Of a DNA stretch of 64,000 bases, positions 32,250-42,891 are shown one piece after another. The stretch is from contig CM077652.1 of NCBI GenBank assembly GCA_039707465.1, positions 38,329,118 through 38,393,117 of the forward strand, in the 5' to 3' direction. Under the pieces are notes generated by a model. That model was not told the origin of the DNA and ran no database searches. It saw only the letters and a program-made list of their open reading frames with translations. The DNA is from Rhabdophis nuchalis (Eukaryota > Chordata > Lepidosauria > Squamata > Natricidae). Positions within the stretch are counted from its first letter, which is position 1. Each line of letters starts with the position of its first letter. The position numbers were made by a program, and so were the translations under genes.

Positions 32250-32470
32250 AGAAGATAAAGTGGTGAAGGCACCAGGCTAGGAAACAGGTGCCCCAGAGTT
32301 CTAGTTTCCCCTTAGGGATTAAAGCCAGCTGATGACTTTGGGCCAGTCCGTCTCTCAGCCCTACTCGCCTCATGGGAAAATAGGTGTGCTCACCACCTTG
32401 AGTTATTTTTTTTTGTTAGTAAAATTATTATTTTTAAAAATAATAAAGGCAGGATATAAATATAGATGAA
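32250..32470 (+). mobile_element. tRNA-derived SINE
   Basis: Sense copy of the family seen antisense at 7.0, 11.9 and 29.9 kb: head 'GGTGAAGGCACCAGGCTAGG', body 'AAAGCCAGCTGATGACTTTG' and 'CCCTACTCGCCTCATGGG', tail 'CACCACCTTGAGTTA' followed by 'AATAATAAAGGCAGGATATA'. The tail resembles that of the L2/CR1 LINE at 45.6 kb. Confidence 0.7.
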
Positions 32471-32555
32471 AGCGATACTTCATCTTTCTTATGACCTACA
32501 GTGGGCGAACAGCTTCTGAATCAGAAGGGTCCATTGAGCTCTTATAACTCTTGAT

Positions 32556-32790
32556 CAGGGGTGAAATCCAGCAGGTTCTGACAGGTTCTGGAAAACCGGT
32601 AGTGGAAAACTTGAGTAGTTTGGAGAACCAGTAAATGCCACCTCTGGCTGGCCCCGCCCCCATCTATTCTCTGCCTCCCGAGTCCCAGCTGATGGGGAGG
32701 GAAGGGGGATTTTGCAGTATATCCTTCCCCCGCCACGCCCACCAAGCCACGCCCACAGAACATAGTAAAAACAATTGAATTTCACCACTG
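32556..32790. mobile_element. hAT-type miniature element (235 bp)
   Basis: Inverted termini 'CAGGGGTGAAATCC' and 'GAATTTCACCACTG', flanked by CTCTTGAT (32548-32555) and CTGTTGAT (32791-32798), an 8-bp duplication with one mismatch. The interior includes 'AGGTTCTGACAGGTTCTGGA'. There is no coding capacity. Confidence 0.75.
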
Positions 32791-33171
32791 CTGTTGATAG
32801 TTCTCTCTCCCCCCCACCCCAACAACGTGCCTTGTCCTGTTTTGAGCCATGGAAGCGCTCACGTCGTCAGTGGGAGGGGCCTGAAGCCCCCCATGCACCA
32901 ACTACAATTTGTATGTAGAAACAATCAAGCGGTTTCTTCTGAATTGTGCTTCACCACCGGTGACTCCAAGGAGACAATTTTCTTGCCAGGACATCTGCAG
33001 GGGGGATGAAAGGGGGGGGGGTCCGAACTAAACAATCCCCCCCTTTAGTGTGTGTAACACTTGTAACACACATTGATTTCGCGTGTGTGTGTGTGAGATA
33101 CTATAAGGAAAATAGGTCAGGCTTCAGTCACAAGGTCATGACCATTTTCACACACAGACCCCTGCAGGAAC

Positions 33172-33534
33172 ATGCAAGTGATTTACTACTTCTTGTCCGG
33201 AATATTTGTTTTGCCTTCCCAGTCCGGCTGTCAGCCAGAGCAAAACCAGAGCAAGAAGCCTCCCAGCCAGATCCTGGAGATCCCAGCTCTTGATAAGACA
33301 GTTTTATTGCAGCAGCTGGAAAAGACTCTAATGGACACCACTTCCTACCAACTGCAAGACCCTCCCTCCCTCCCCTCCCTCTCTTGGGCCCTGCTGGGCT
33401 CCCTGCTTTCCTTGCTCACAAGGGACGGAGAGCCTCCCATTCCGGAGTGGGAGGAGAGGTTGCGGCCTCCTTGTCCCTTGGAGCTGGTAAAGCAAAACCC
33501 CATTAGAATACCTTTCCCAGGCAGAGGGAAGTAG
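33172..33534 (+). CDS. Hypothetical secreted-peptide-like ORF
   Basis: I do not recognise this frame. It encodes 120 residues with a hydrophobic N-terminus ('VIYYFLSGIFVLP'), a Leu-rich middle ('ALLGSLLSLLTRDG'), two cysteines after the hydrophobic stretch, and a C-terminus ending 'NPIRIPFPGRGK', where a Gly next to basic residues resembles an amidation and processing site. An AATAAA follows about 13 bases after the stop. A splice acceptor-like TTTTGCCTTCCCAG ends at 33219, so the frame could instead be a terminal exon starting there. It lies about 2 kb upstream of NPW on the opposite strand. Chance occurrence is a real alternative. Confidence 0.3.
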   Translation: MQVIYYFLSGIFVLPSQSGCQPEQNQSKKPPSQILEIPALDKTVLLQQLEKTLMDTTSYQLQDPPSLPSLSWALLGSLLSLLTRDGEPPIPEWEERLRPPCPLELVKQNPIRIPFPGRGK

Positions 33535-35744
33535 ATCAGTTGTTAATAAAAATACGAGGCCACGATGGGGGAAAATCTAGCACAAGCTGTATTGATGACC
33601 ACCTGTGTCCAGATTCCCTGATCTTCTCAACCATTCTGGGTAAAGAGCTGGAGGCCAATCTCCTCCAGGGCCCCCTCTCTAATGTATGCTGTTGGGAGGG
33701 CTTTGTAGGACCCCACCCCAGTCTGCCTTTGGACCCTCCCGTGTCAGTACTGATCACACCTGACTGTTCTTGGCTTCTGTGTCCAGAGGAGGCTTCTCAG
33801 GTGCTGCTGCCCAAGCCCAGGTGATAGGAGAGAAAAAGCCCCCTCTAATTTTGGGAACCTCTTTTCCCCAAGACCCCCAAAAGCATTTGAGCTTTTCCAT
33901 TCTGACCCCTGAAGTTTCAGTGGCTTTTTTCTATACTACTTCTGACTCAGTGTGACTTCCACGTGAAAGCTGTTTCAATGAGATCACCCCTGACCATTGC
34001 ACCCAATTCCTCTGGCTCTCTCAAGATTCCCACTGCCCCCGCCTTCCTTCCTTCCTGGGTGAACATAATTCCACCTTCTGGCGGCTGGAAGAGAAACAAG
34101 ACAAGTGCTCAAACGTGAGCCTTCCCTTAAATTGCACTGTAACTTCGACACAAACCCACCCAGACACCCCAAAAGTGTGTGTTGCACCCATTTCCCACTT
34201 CTGGGGCTGTGATGCACAAAGACCCCCTGCTGATCGAGGCATTCTTATGCAGGAACCCCAGGGCCCCATTAATGATGTGTGGTTCAACAACCGAGAATGA
34301 CTTGAGCTTTACTCACCCATGACAGGGGTGCATGTCATGTTCCTTCTTCTTTAGAAGTGGGGGGGGGGGGGAGGAAGAGGTCGGGGGGGGGGGAACAAAT
34401 GGCAGAAAGAGCCCAGCTCTGAACCCATAGGGAAGGGAGAGAAGCAGCTCAGAGTGAAGAGCAGCTGTAGTTATGACAACAAGGCACTGACTGATTTAAT
34501 TATGTTCCGCTCTTCCTCACCCAGGAGCCCCAACTCAGCTCCAGCACTCTGGGGCTCTGGTGTGCGGGTGAACGGAGGCCCTACCTGGGGCGTCCCAAGA
34601 GAGGGAAAGGGTGTGTTACCTCATCCTCTCTCCTTCCCCACAACTGCCTTCACTCTGGCTTCATCCTTCCCCGCCCCCTGCTGCCCTGTGGCTGCATTCT
34701 TGCCAGAAGGACTCTGCCACCTGGAGGGGGCCAGGAGCAACCCAGAGATGAAACCAGGCTCACCCATGGGTCTCTTGTGCCTCCTAGGAGCCTTTTCTCA
34801 CTTGGTTCGCCAAGATTAGAAAAGCCTTTGCTGACTGGGCTGCATTGAACATCCCCAGTGAACAGAGCAAGGCTGGAAGTGGCTGGGCTGAGCTTGCCAG
34901 GCCTTTCCAGGCTCTTCCGGGCCTGGGCCTGGGCTGAAGCTTGCTTTACATCCACAAATGACAGGAAAGCAGGCTGCCAATGTTCGGCAAGCCTACCACA
35001 AAATTGAAGGTATTTGGTTATAGATCCAAGTCCCCTGAGCTCAGCCCTTGCAGTACTTCACAAACAAAGCTGAAAGCAAAAAAAAAGGAGTGGAGTGAAG
35101 GGAAACTGGACATTCTGATATGCAAACCCAGCCCAAGAATGATTGGACCAATCCAATTAGAGTTCGGCTCTTTATTTGCTCACACCAACAGACAGAATCT
35201 TGCAAACCAGATCTCAGATTTACTCTCAAAGATTATAGGGCAGACCAGGCTATTTTATGACCCGTGAGCTGTAGTAGTCCCAGCCCTGCCTTCAGGGTTA
35301 GCAGAGTCTGGAGGACAGGGCAGTGGGGGGGAGGGGGGGCAGCACAATGGAAGTCCTCCACAACAGTCCCAGTTTCTCATATGGCCCCTTGGGAAAATTA
35401 ATTGTTCACCCCTGTTGTATAGGGCAAGGTTATTTGAACTCCCTTCCTATGCTTTGAAAAATAAAATCTGTAGTAATGAGAAGTCAATTTGAGTTGGTTT
35501 TTTTAAATCTGGCAGTCTTAATTTATCTCAATAATAAAATTACGTGTGAGTCACTTTTTCTATTGATCAATGTGGCAGCATTTTTCTTCTTTCATCTGTT
35601 ACCTGACAATCGGGAGTATAATAGGTCCAGTATGTCGTTGGTCTTCCTTTGGCAAGGAGGGAGAGTCCTGAAAGGATCTAGGGGCCTTCTGAGGGGCCTT
35701 TGCCCCCTTCCTTCACATGAGCCAATTGTCCATGTCCTGGGTGC
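33535..35744. other. Unassigned intergenic stretch
   Basis: No gene or repeat is identified with confidence. G runs at about 34359-34371 and 34382-34393, and a G-rich segment near 35325-35339. Several short frames on both strands lack support. Confidence 0.35.
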
Positions 35745-36298
35745 TCTCTGAGCTTGCTTGTTTTCTTGCAGACGTTTCATTACCCTAACTAGGTAACATC
35801 ATCAGTGCTAGTAAGGAGTGCTGTTTGCTCTCAGTTTATATTCTGGGATCTTGCCTTTCCGGGGGGGGGGGGGGGCAATCTTAGAGATTCTTTGGCTCTT
35901 TGGCTGTTTCTTGATTGGGGTGTTGCTCAGTTGATGGTTGGTCTGATGTTACCCTTGGAGTTCCTCTGTGTTGAGCTGGGTGCTGATCGCTAGTGGAGAG
36001 GTGCTGGAGTCGTCTTCTCTTTTGGGCTGGTTGATTATTATTATTTATTGGATTTCTAGACCGCCCCCTCTCCCCGAAGGGACTTGTCTCTTGCATAGCG
36101 TACAGACGTTGGTAATGTCTATTGATGGCTGATTTGTCAGAGTGCCAGGCTTCTAGAAATTCCCTGCCATTTTTGGATTCTCTAAGATTGTCACATTTTC
36201 CCAATTGAAACTATAGTTAAATCTGTCTTTATATTGTGAAATTAAAGAATTGTTGTCATGCCCTCTGACTGTCAGTTGGGGTTCATGGATGCGTTCTA
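35745..36298 (-). mobile_element. Penelope-like element, 3' part with endonuclease end
   Basis: The minus strand frame contains 'NGREFLEAWHSDKSAINRH' (about 36176-36120), matching the C-terminal part of the GIY-YIG endonuclease of Penelope-like elements. A Lys/Arg-Pro-rich tail follows, then the terminal block 'GCACTCCTTACTAGCACTGA' and 'GTTACCTAGTTAGGG'. A short L2-type LINE tail (about 36035-36085) is inserted within it. Stops upstream of the motif show the copy is dead. Confidence 0.55.
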
Positions 36299-36389
36299 CT
36301 AGTCTAGAACCCTAGAAGAAAAATAGGAGTCATCTACGACATACAATGTAAGGGCTGCCACAACCAGTGTGTAGGACAGGCAGGCAGAA

Positions 36390-36480
36390 GGCTGGCAGAA
36401 CGCATCCATGAGCACCAACTGGCAGTCAGAAGGCATGATGAAACTTTCTTGGGAAATGTTGGGTAACAGTCTTGGGAGAT
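36390..36480 (+). mobile_element. Penelope-like fragment, inverted relative to the previous one
   Basis: 36398-36440 is an inverted copy of about 36256-36297 ('AACGCATCCATGAGCACC' against its inverse), encoding the same endonuclease segment ('RIHEHQLAVRRHDE') on the plus strand. The homology fades after about 36480. Confidence 0.45.
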
Positions 36481-37480
36481 CCACAGTGGCATCTGCAGGG
36501 AATGACTTTACAGGTATGGGGAGAGAGAATAGACAGAGGCTTTTCACCTTGCTGGTCAGCCCCACTTTCCATCACTATCAGGGTTGTGTTGCTTGACAAA
36601 CTCTGGGAATCATGGAGAGAGTCGAGTACAGGCGGAGGCAGATTCCAACAGAAGGTTTCAGAACCTTGGATAGTTCCAAACAGAGCAATTGCTTGAAAAG
36701 GCTTGGAAACTCCAAGGAGGTTTCACCAGCCTCAATTCTACCTTTCCACTTCATTGAATTTGCCCATCTGAAGTCCTTGCAAGCGTAATGGGGGCCTGAA
36801 TGGACGCTGAGCCTGACGGAGAAAAGGGATTTTTTTCCAGAAGGAAGCAGCTGCCGCACAGCTTATTGGCCAACATTGGCTTCCCTAGTGGCACAGTTCA
36901 GGATGTTAGGAGGAGGCCAGACCCCACCATGCTTTATAATTTGCCAGCTGGTCAGACTTCCAAGTAGGGCTGCAATATGCATTTCTTTGCCAGCTGCATT
37001 TTGCCAGCAGTCAGGCTGAAGCCAGAGGTGAGGAACTGCAACCCTCAGGATGTTGCTGGTTTGCATCTCCTCACAGTCCCAATCAGTACATGGAAGGATG
37101 AGAGATGCCAGGAGCTGTAATTCAGGGACCTTGGAATGATAAACTCTTTGTCTCATTGAAGGTCTCCTCCTGCTGCATATCTAGAATAGAATAGAATAGA
37201 ATAGAATAGAATAGAATAGAATAGAATAGGGAGGGCGGTGCTGCGCCGTGTCAACACAACGCGGGGTCTCAGCGCTCTGAGACCTCCATTGATACTTTTG
37301 CTGCCCCCTGGTCCATTCGGACCTAAACCATCCTGTAGGGATGGCGACAAGGAAGACCAAGCCTTGCTGGTCACAGGGGTACCGCAAAACCCCTGTTTGA
37401 CCCAAGGGAAGAGCTTCTGCAAGGCGGCAAACAGGCAGCCCCTACAGGCTGACAAAGACGGAAGCAAGCTGTGAGACGGG
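36481..37480. other. Unassigned stretch with a pentanucleotide microsatellite
   Basis: Contains about nine AGAAT units at 37183-37229, which can create long chance frames. No gene is recognised. Confidence 0.5.
37183..37229 (+). repeat. AGAAT microsatellite
   Basis: Nine to ten uninterrupted AGAAT units with no visible interruptions, so probably length-polymorphic. Confidence 0.95.
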
Positions 37481-38119
37481 AAGGTATTTTTTTTTCTTTT
37501 GAAACATTTTGCTTAAAGAATCTTTTTTTCTTAGTAAAACTAAAGCTTTCAATCTTGAAATAAGCGGGGGAATCAATCTAATATGCTTTGAACTGGGAGG
37601 TTTCTTTGTTTTTTCTTATTATTCTGTAATTGTGGATTGAAGCGTCAGTAACAAAGTTTTTTTTCTCTTTGAAAGTGATTGGACTATTTCTTTTCCTTTT
37701 ATTTTTTGTTAATTAAAATCTTGAATTTGAGATTATTTTTTAAATTCTTTCTATTGCTTACTGCTTATTTTTAAAATCTGATAAGAATTATACTTTTTAC
37801 TCTTTTTTTAACAATAAAGAAGAAAGATATATTAAAAAGTGAAAATCTGCAGCACTGCCACTGGGAGGTCAGAGGCTGGTCTTTAGGAAACAACTTATTT
37901 TTTCTTATTTGAAGTAGCTGCTTGAAGGCGGTGATATTGTTTATGGAAACTTCCAGAGCATGAATTGTTTTCAACAGGTGCTCTTGGATAACTGGCAATA
38001 ATTTTTTTTAGGGAAGTTACAACACAACAGGATCAAAGTAACCCAATCAAAAGACAAAACAGGCCTGAGACCAGGGTGGCAGTGAGAACCAAACTTCATT
38101 ACTCTTTGGATTTGCTAAC

Positions 38120-38428
38120 ATGGTTACATATATAGAAGAGGATACTTTAGAAAATCAGAAGGCTTTGGCTGGAATCTTAAATTTTCTGAAACAACATGGA
38201 AGAAGAATTGATAAAAAATTGGATAAACTTTTATTTGTTGCATCAAACCATGAGCAGTTGGAGGCTCCAACAACTAAAGAGAAAGAAGAAAATGTTGAAG
38301 ACAAAGAGATGTCCATTTTAGTTGAAGATAAGGATATGATAACAGAGAACTTCACCAACGGATCCAATATGGGAGAAAATAAAAAGAAGAAACTCCTAGA
38401 GAAATGTGAGCCTTTCTGGGGTGGGTAA
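38120..38428 (+). other. Charged ORF, possible L1 ORF1-like relic
   Basis: 103 codons, very Lys/Glu-rich, with a predicted helical segment 'HGRRIDKKLDKLLFVASNHE' resembling the coiled-coil part of some squamate L1 ORF1 proteins. It follows an AT-rich leader (37480-38100). No RRM-like segment follows, so the assignment is weak. Confidence 0.3.
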
Positions 38429-38879
38429 TCCTGGGTAAGACTCTTGTCCATCAACAAGGAGATGTTATTGACTTCCTTTCATTATTCTTTCAGAAAAAAA
38501 TGTCTTATATTAGCAGTCACAGAGAAATCTCCTTTATAAAGCAATAGCTTTATTTATGAGAGGTGGCTATCTTTTTCAGCTTTTTAAAAGTCTTACACAT
38601 GTAAATTGCAATACTCATATTGGTGTGTCGATAAAATCAAAAACATTTTAATGGAATGTATTTCATTTCTTAAACATAAGAAAGCAAATCTTTCTGTGAT
38701 CTGGGAGCTGAGGGGAGGGGATACCAAATCTCTCACAGATCTTGCACAGCTCACCAAGAAAGATAAGGGGAAGCTGACCATCTTAGTACTGCAGTTAGTT
38801 TATTTGTATGACCGAGGTCGTAATCAGGGGCTCTGTAACATAACAAGAGATGGACTTGGTATTTAGGGACAGTTCGTAG

Positions 38880-40083
38880 ACAGTGGTCTCAGGAAGAGCA
38901 AGCTCCTGTGCAACGTTCATCTTTTTTCATACCGAGGGACTTTTTACAGAAGATTGCAATGCCACACCCTCTACAGTTTCCACGGTCAAACCGGAAAACA
39001 TGATAGTCACTTACTCTGATAATGGAGTCAAAGGGTTCATTCAATCACATTTCACAGACAAAAATGAGATCAATAAGGCTGCATTTAGTAGCAGGAAGAG
39101 TTCGGGCATTTTGTTTGTGAGGCTTCTTGTGTTGAGTAGCTTGCATTTAAAGTCAGTAGAGGTGGACCTGGAGGAAGTTGAGGGCATGCATTCCTAGTCT
39201 TGGTTGTTGGGGAGGGTGGTTGTTGCATTTCACACAGTCAGCACAGTATTCTATGTACAGGTCAGTCTCTCTTTGGTCCTGCCGTCTTTTGAGCGCCAAG
39301 AGGAGCAAATGGGTGCGAGCACATTGTAGTATGGATAGGTCAGGCTGTGAACGAAGCTTCTTCTGGTTTGTGCAGCTTTTGGCGAGTGAGTTTATTGTGG
39401 AGATGAATTTGTGTTTGGTTTCACTCTTGCAAACGACTCGGCAGAAGCGTGGATCCATGGAGCCATCTCTGTCCTTGACCTTGGGGCCATTGTTCCTGAT
39501 GAAGTCAATGATTTCATTGAGAGAGATGGTTGATGCCTTGATTGTTACGAATCTTTGTGATGTCATCAGATTTGTTGGTGTCCTCCAGTCCAAATAAGAT
39601 AGTGTTGGGACTCACCTGTTCTCGTTCAGTCGTGTCTTTGACAAGGATAGAGATGTTGTTTGCAGGGTTAGTGGTTCCCTGCAGCTGAGGTAGTTGGGTT
39701 GTTTCAGGATGTGGGAGTTTCTCTTTTCTGTGGTTTTTCTTTGTCTTCTAGTGATGCTAATCAGGACTTCTATGGTGTCAACCCATTCTAGTAGAACAAT
39801 GAATTTGTCCAGTCTAGGCTTGCATGATGGGAAGAATAGTGGAAATGCAAACTGGGTGGTTTTAAGTGATGCAGATTGTAGGAATTGAGCTACACTTTTG
39901 GTTCTTCCCAAGCACTTATGGTGAGCATACGTGATGCATAGGGAGCACTTTATGGCACTTTCATCCTCAAATGCTTCTATACAGATGAAGCACTTGCATG
40001 GGTTGTATGGGTCATCAGTAATTATTGCCTTTTTTTGAGGGGGGGTTGGCAGTAGGGTGCTTGCCTGACATGGTAGGTTTGCA
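38880..40083 (-). mobile_element. CR1-like LINE 5' portion with PHD-like finger
   Basis: On the minus strand, about 40020-39900 encodes a Cys/His pattern CKCFIC-x12-CSLC-x4-HHKC, the type of PHD-like finger found in ORF1 of CR1-group LINEs. A basic frame follows (39911-39612), then a second frame (39593-39153). The latter runs into 'LLNTRSLTNKMPELFLLLN' (about 39140-39080), which resembles the first strand of an APE endonuclease at the start of ORF2. The copy ends at about 38880. LINE fragments usually keep the 3' end, so a preserved 5' end is unusual. Confidence 0.55.
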
Positions 40084-41840
40084 TGGTGTTTCTCGCTGGT
40101 TCAACCCTCTTGTCTGTTGGATTCCGTATGCAGCCTGTGGGAGCATCTTCTTTCACTAGCACGTCCCTTCATTGTGGCCAGCCTGCTTTGCTCCCTGCTG
40201 TTCTCCCCTTCCCACCCTGGAGTGATAGGAAATGCTGGTTCTGTACTAATTCTCTTGCTGGTCAAAATCGAAGGACATGGTCACCAATTTAAGACATTTC
40301 AGTAGTTTGTGAAATAGTACATCTAACCAATAATGCATGACAATACCCTTGGTTTCTTTGTGAAGAAGGTGTTTCCAAAACTGTAGGGAACGTTGCAAGT
40401 CAGTAATCTCAGCAGGATTCTTTATAATAAACACATTTAATTTAAATTACAAGATTCCAAACAAGTGTCTAGTCATCTTGCTTTGTTATACAAAAAACAA
40501 AGAGATGTTTTGGGGTGGGAGGGGGTCTGAATATGACTCCTATTGTCTTGAATGGAAATGTTCGCAGCTGTTCTCTGAGCAGAATATAATCTTCCTAAAT
40601 GATACTGTTAAAAAGAATAAAATGTGATGCTAAATAACACACTACATAAAAATGTTATTAGTGCATTCTCTCTCTCGGCAACAAATCTATTAGTACAGCA
40701 CTTTTTAATTTTGCCTGTTATTCAACAGAACAATTTATATCAACATTTTTCTGGCAGCATTTAAACTATTTAACAATTTTCAGAGATGACAAACAGCAAC
40801 AGAATTAAACACAGTGTAACAAGTTTCAAAGCATTTGTATTTACAAAGTTCTACAGAAACCAAAACCCAGATGGATTCCTGAGAGACGTCAGAGGCTTTT
40901 ACCATTTGCTGTTTTGTTTAAACACTTTAGTTGGTGGGGCGGGGGGGGGGGTGTCAATAAAATATATCAGGGGGCAGCTGCCTTTTAGGACATGGCTGCC
41001 AATGGCCATTCTGGGTTTTAAAAGCAAAATGCTCCTCCATTGTTTGGACTGGAGGCATTTCAGGTTTGTATAAAGTGGATACAGCAGAGATCCAGAAAGT
41101 TACGTTTATGTTGTGTATGGGATACATCCATTTAATATTTATAAATGTATGTAAATATGTAGCTCCCTGTTACTGGTTTTGTTATCTGTGAAACTGTGTC
41201 TAATTAAAAATGAACAAATCTGAATGTGAAAGTATCAAACTTGTTTTTTTATCATAACATCTGCCCCTCTCCTGCTCAGGAAATCCAACTTATTTCTTTA
41301 AGACTCTGTTTTGATTATTTTATTTTATTTTATTTTATTTTATTTCAAAGTTAAAATATAACTTCAACAGGAAAAACTTCAACAAACCAAAAACTAAAGA
41401 CCAAAAAATAAAAAATAAGCCTAACACCTATTGTCCCCTCGTTGAATACTGTTGAATTTCAACTATCATAATTTTTAACCTAAACTCACTTCACAAAATT
41501 GGCCAAGCTGCAAAGAAAAAAATATAACCCTAACAAATTTTACCATATGGTATAAAGGTCGGTACTAGTTTGTAACTGACTGTGCTGTCCCGCTTACACA
41601 CACATGTAAGTGTGGTTTAATGGGTTAATATTCCCCCGCATCTCCCTTCACAAAACCCCCAGAACTGTCCCAATTCAACCCCCAGAGACGGATGCTGGTC
41701 CAGAGCACGATGGTCAGAACTCCTCCCCCCCCAGGCCCTGGGAAGTTTCCTGGGTTGGCTGTGGCTTCAGAAGAGAAGCACCAAGGCCACATAACAACAG
41801 AGGCCTGGAGCTTTCCACACCATTTCAGACCCACAGAAAT
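40084..41840. other. Unassigned AT-rich stretch
   Basis: No gene is recognised. A TTTTA repeat lies at about 41316-41346. Around 41100-41240 the composition, with ATTAAA and AT-rich words, resembles a 3' untranslated region, but no coding exon was found to attach it to. Confidence 0.35.
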
Positions 41841-41895
41841 ATTTATTTTATTTTATTAAATTTATACCCCGCCCTTCTCCTTGTAAGGACCCAAT
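41841..41895 (-). mobile_element. L2/CR1-type LINE 3' tail fragment
   Basis: TTTTATT repeats then 'AAATTTATACCCCGCCCTTC', the same terminal motif as the LINE at 2405 and the fragment at 58190. Only about 55 bp, a severely 5'-truncated insertion. Confidence 0.6.
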
Positions 41896-42777
41896 AGATT
41901 CTTGACTTTACTTTGTAAAGTCTAGATTAAGACAATTTTATAAAATCAGATCTTCTGTAATTTTAAAAGTTTCCCAATTGTCTTGGCTGTTACTTCCTTA
42001 ACAGGTTTCTCTTCTTCTGTGCCAATGTGGTTTATTCAGTCAAATTTATACTCTTGGTAAAATAATGCCTCAGGAGTTTCTTTTTCTGGATTCGCCAACT
42101 AGACTGACACCCACCTGAGTCTCCACCACCCCGCCCCCGCCCCCAGGGAAGCAGGGAAAGCTGCTGAGAAGCAGGAGGAAGGATTGCATGTCAAAAGGAC
42201 TGGCATTCACACACAACTAAACACACCCAGAGCCCCTCATTCAAGAAGACTTCCGGCTTTTGGTGGAATGGCTGAAAGTCAGCTGGGTGTTGCCCAGGCA
42301 GGTCAGGATCCTTCAGACATGCAGAAGCCCAAGGCAGGTGTTTCCACGCAGGGCTCTGCTTTCCAAACATTCACCCACCTGGCACTTTGCAGAGGCACCG
42401 GGATGAAGAATGTCCCATTTCCCTACTCTGCTTCAGAGGAGAAGCAAAAGATGCCCCTGTTTTGCCAGTGAAGACACTGTAACAGCTCTTGCTAAAGGCT
42501 TCTGATAAACAAACCATTTCTTTCCAACAGTTGCATTTAATCAGAGTGCCATCACCCTTTCCCTACTAAATTCATTTTCAGGCTACTTTCTATTATCTCA
42601 ACTGACGTCTCAACAGATTGGATTCCAGTTCTTGACAAACTGCATTTCAGTCTTTCTGGACATTCAGCACTGAAGTCTCCCCCTTGCGGTTCTTGTGCTG
42701 CAAAACTCAGTTTATATTCTTCATAAATTCTTAATAAAGATACAGTTTACTTCTTGTAGTTGTCAGAACATCTAAAG
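41896..42777. other. Unassigned intergenic stretch
   Basis: No gene or repeat is recognised. Confidence 0.35.
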
Positions 42778-42891
42778 CAGGGGTGTCTGACCTTGGTGAC
42801 TTTAAGACTGAGGATAAGCAGCATGGCTGGGTGGGGAATTCTGGGGCTTGAAGTCCAGAAGTCTTAAAGTCGCCGAGGTTAGACACTCCTG
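42778..42891. mobile_element. Palindromic foldback miniature element (114 bp)
   Basis: The arms 'CAGGGGTGTCTGACCTTGG' and the inverse 'CCGAGGTTAGACACTCCTG' extend through 'GACTTTAAGACT' on each side, so the whole unit can form one hairpin. Flanks ATCTAAAG and ATCGAAGT match at five of eight positions. Confidence 0.65.
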
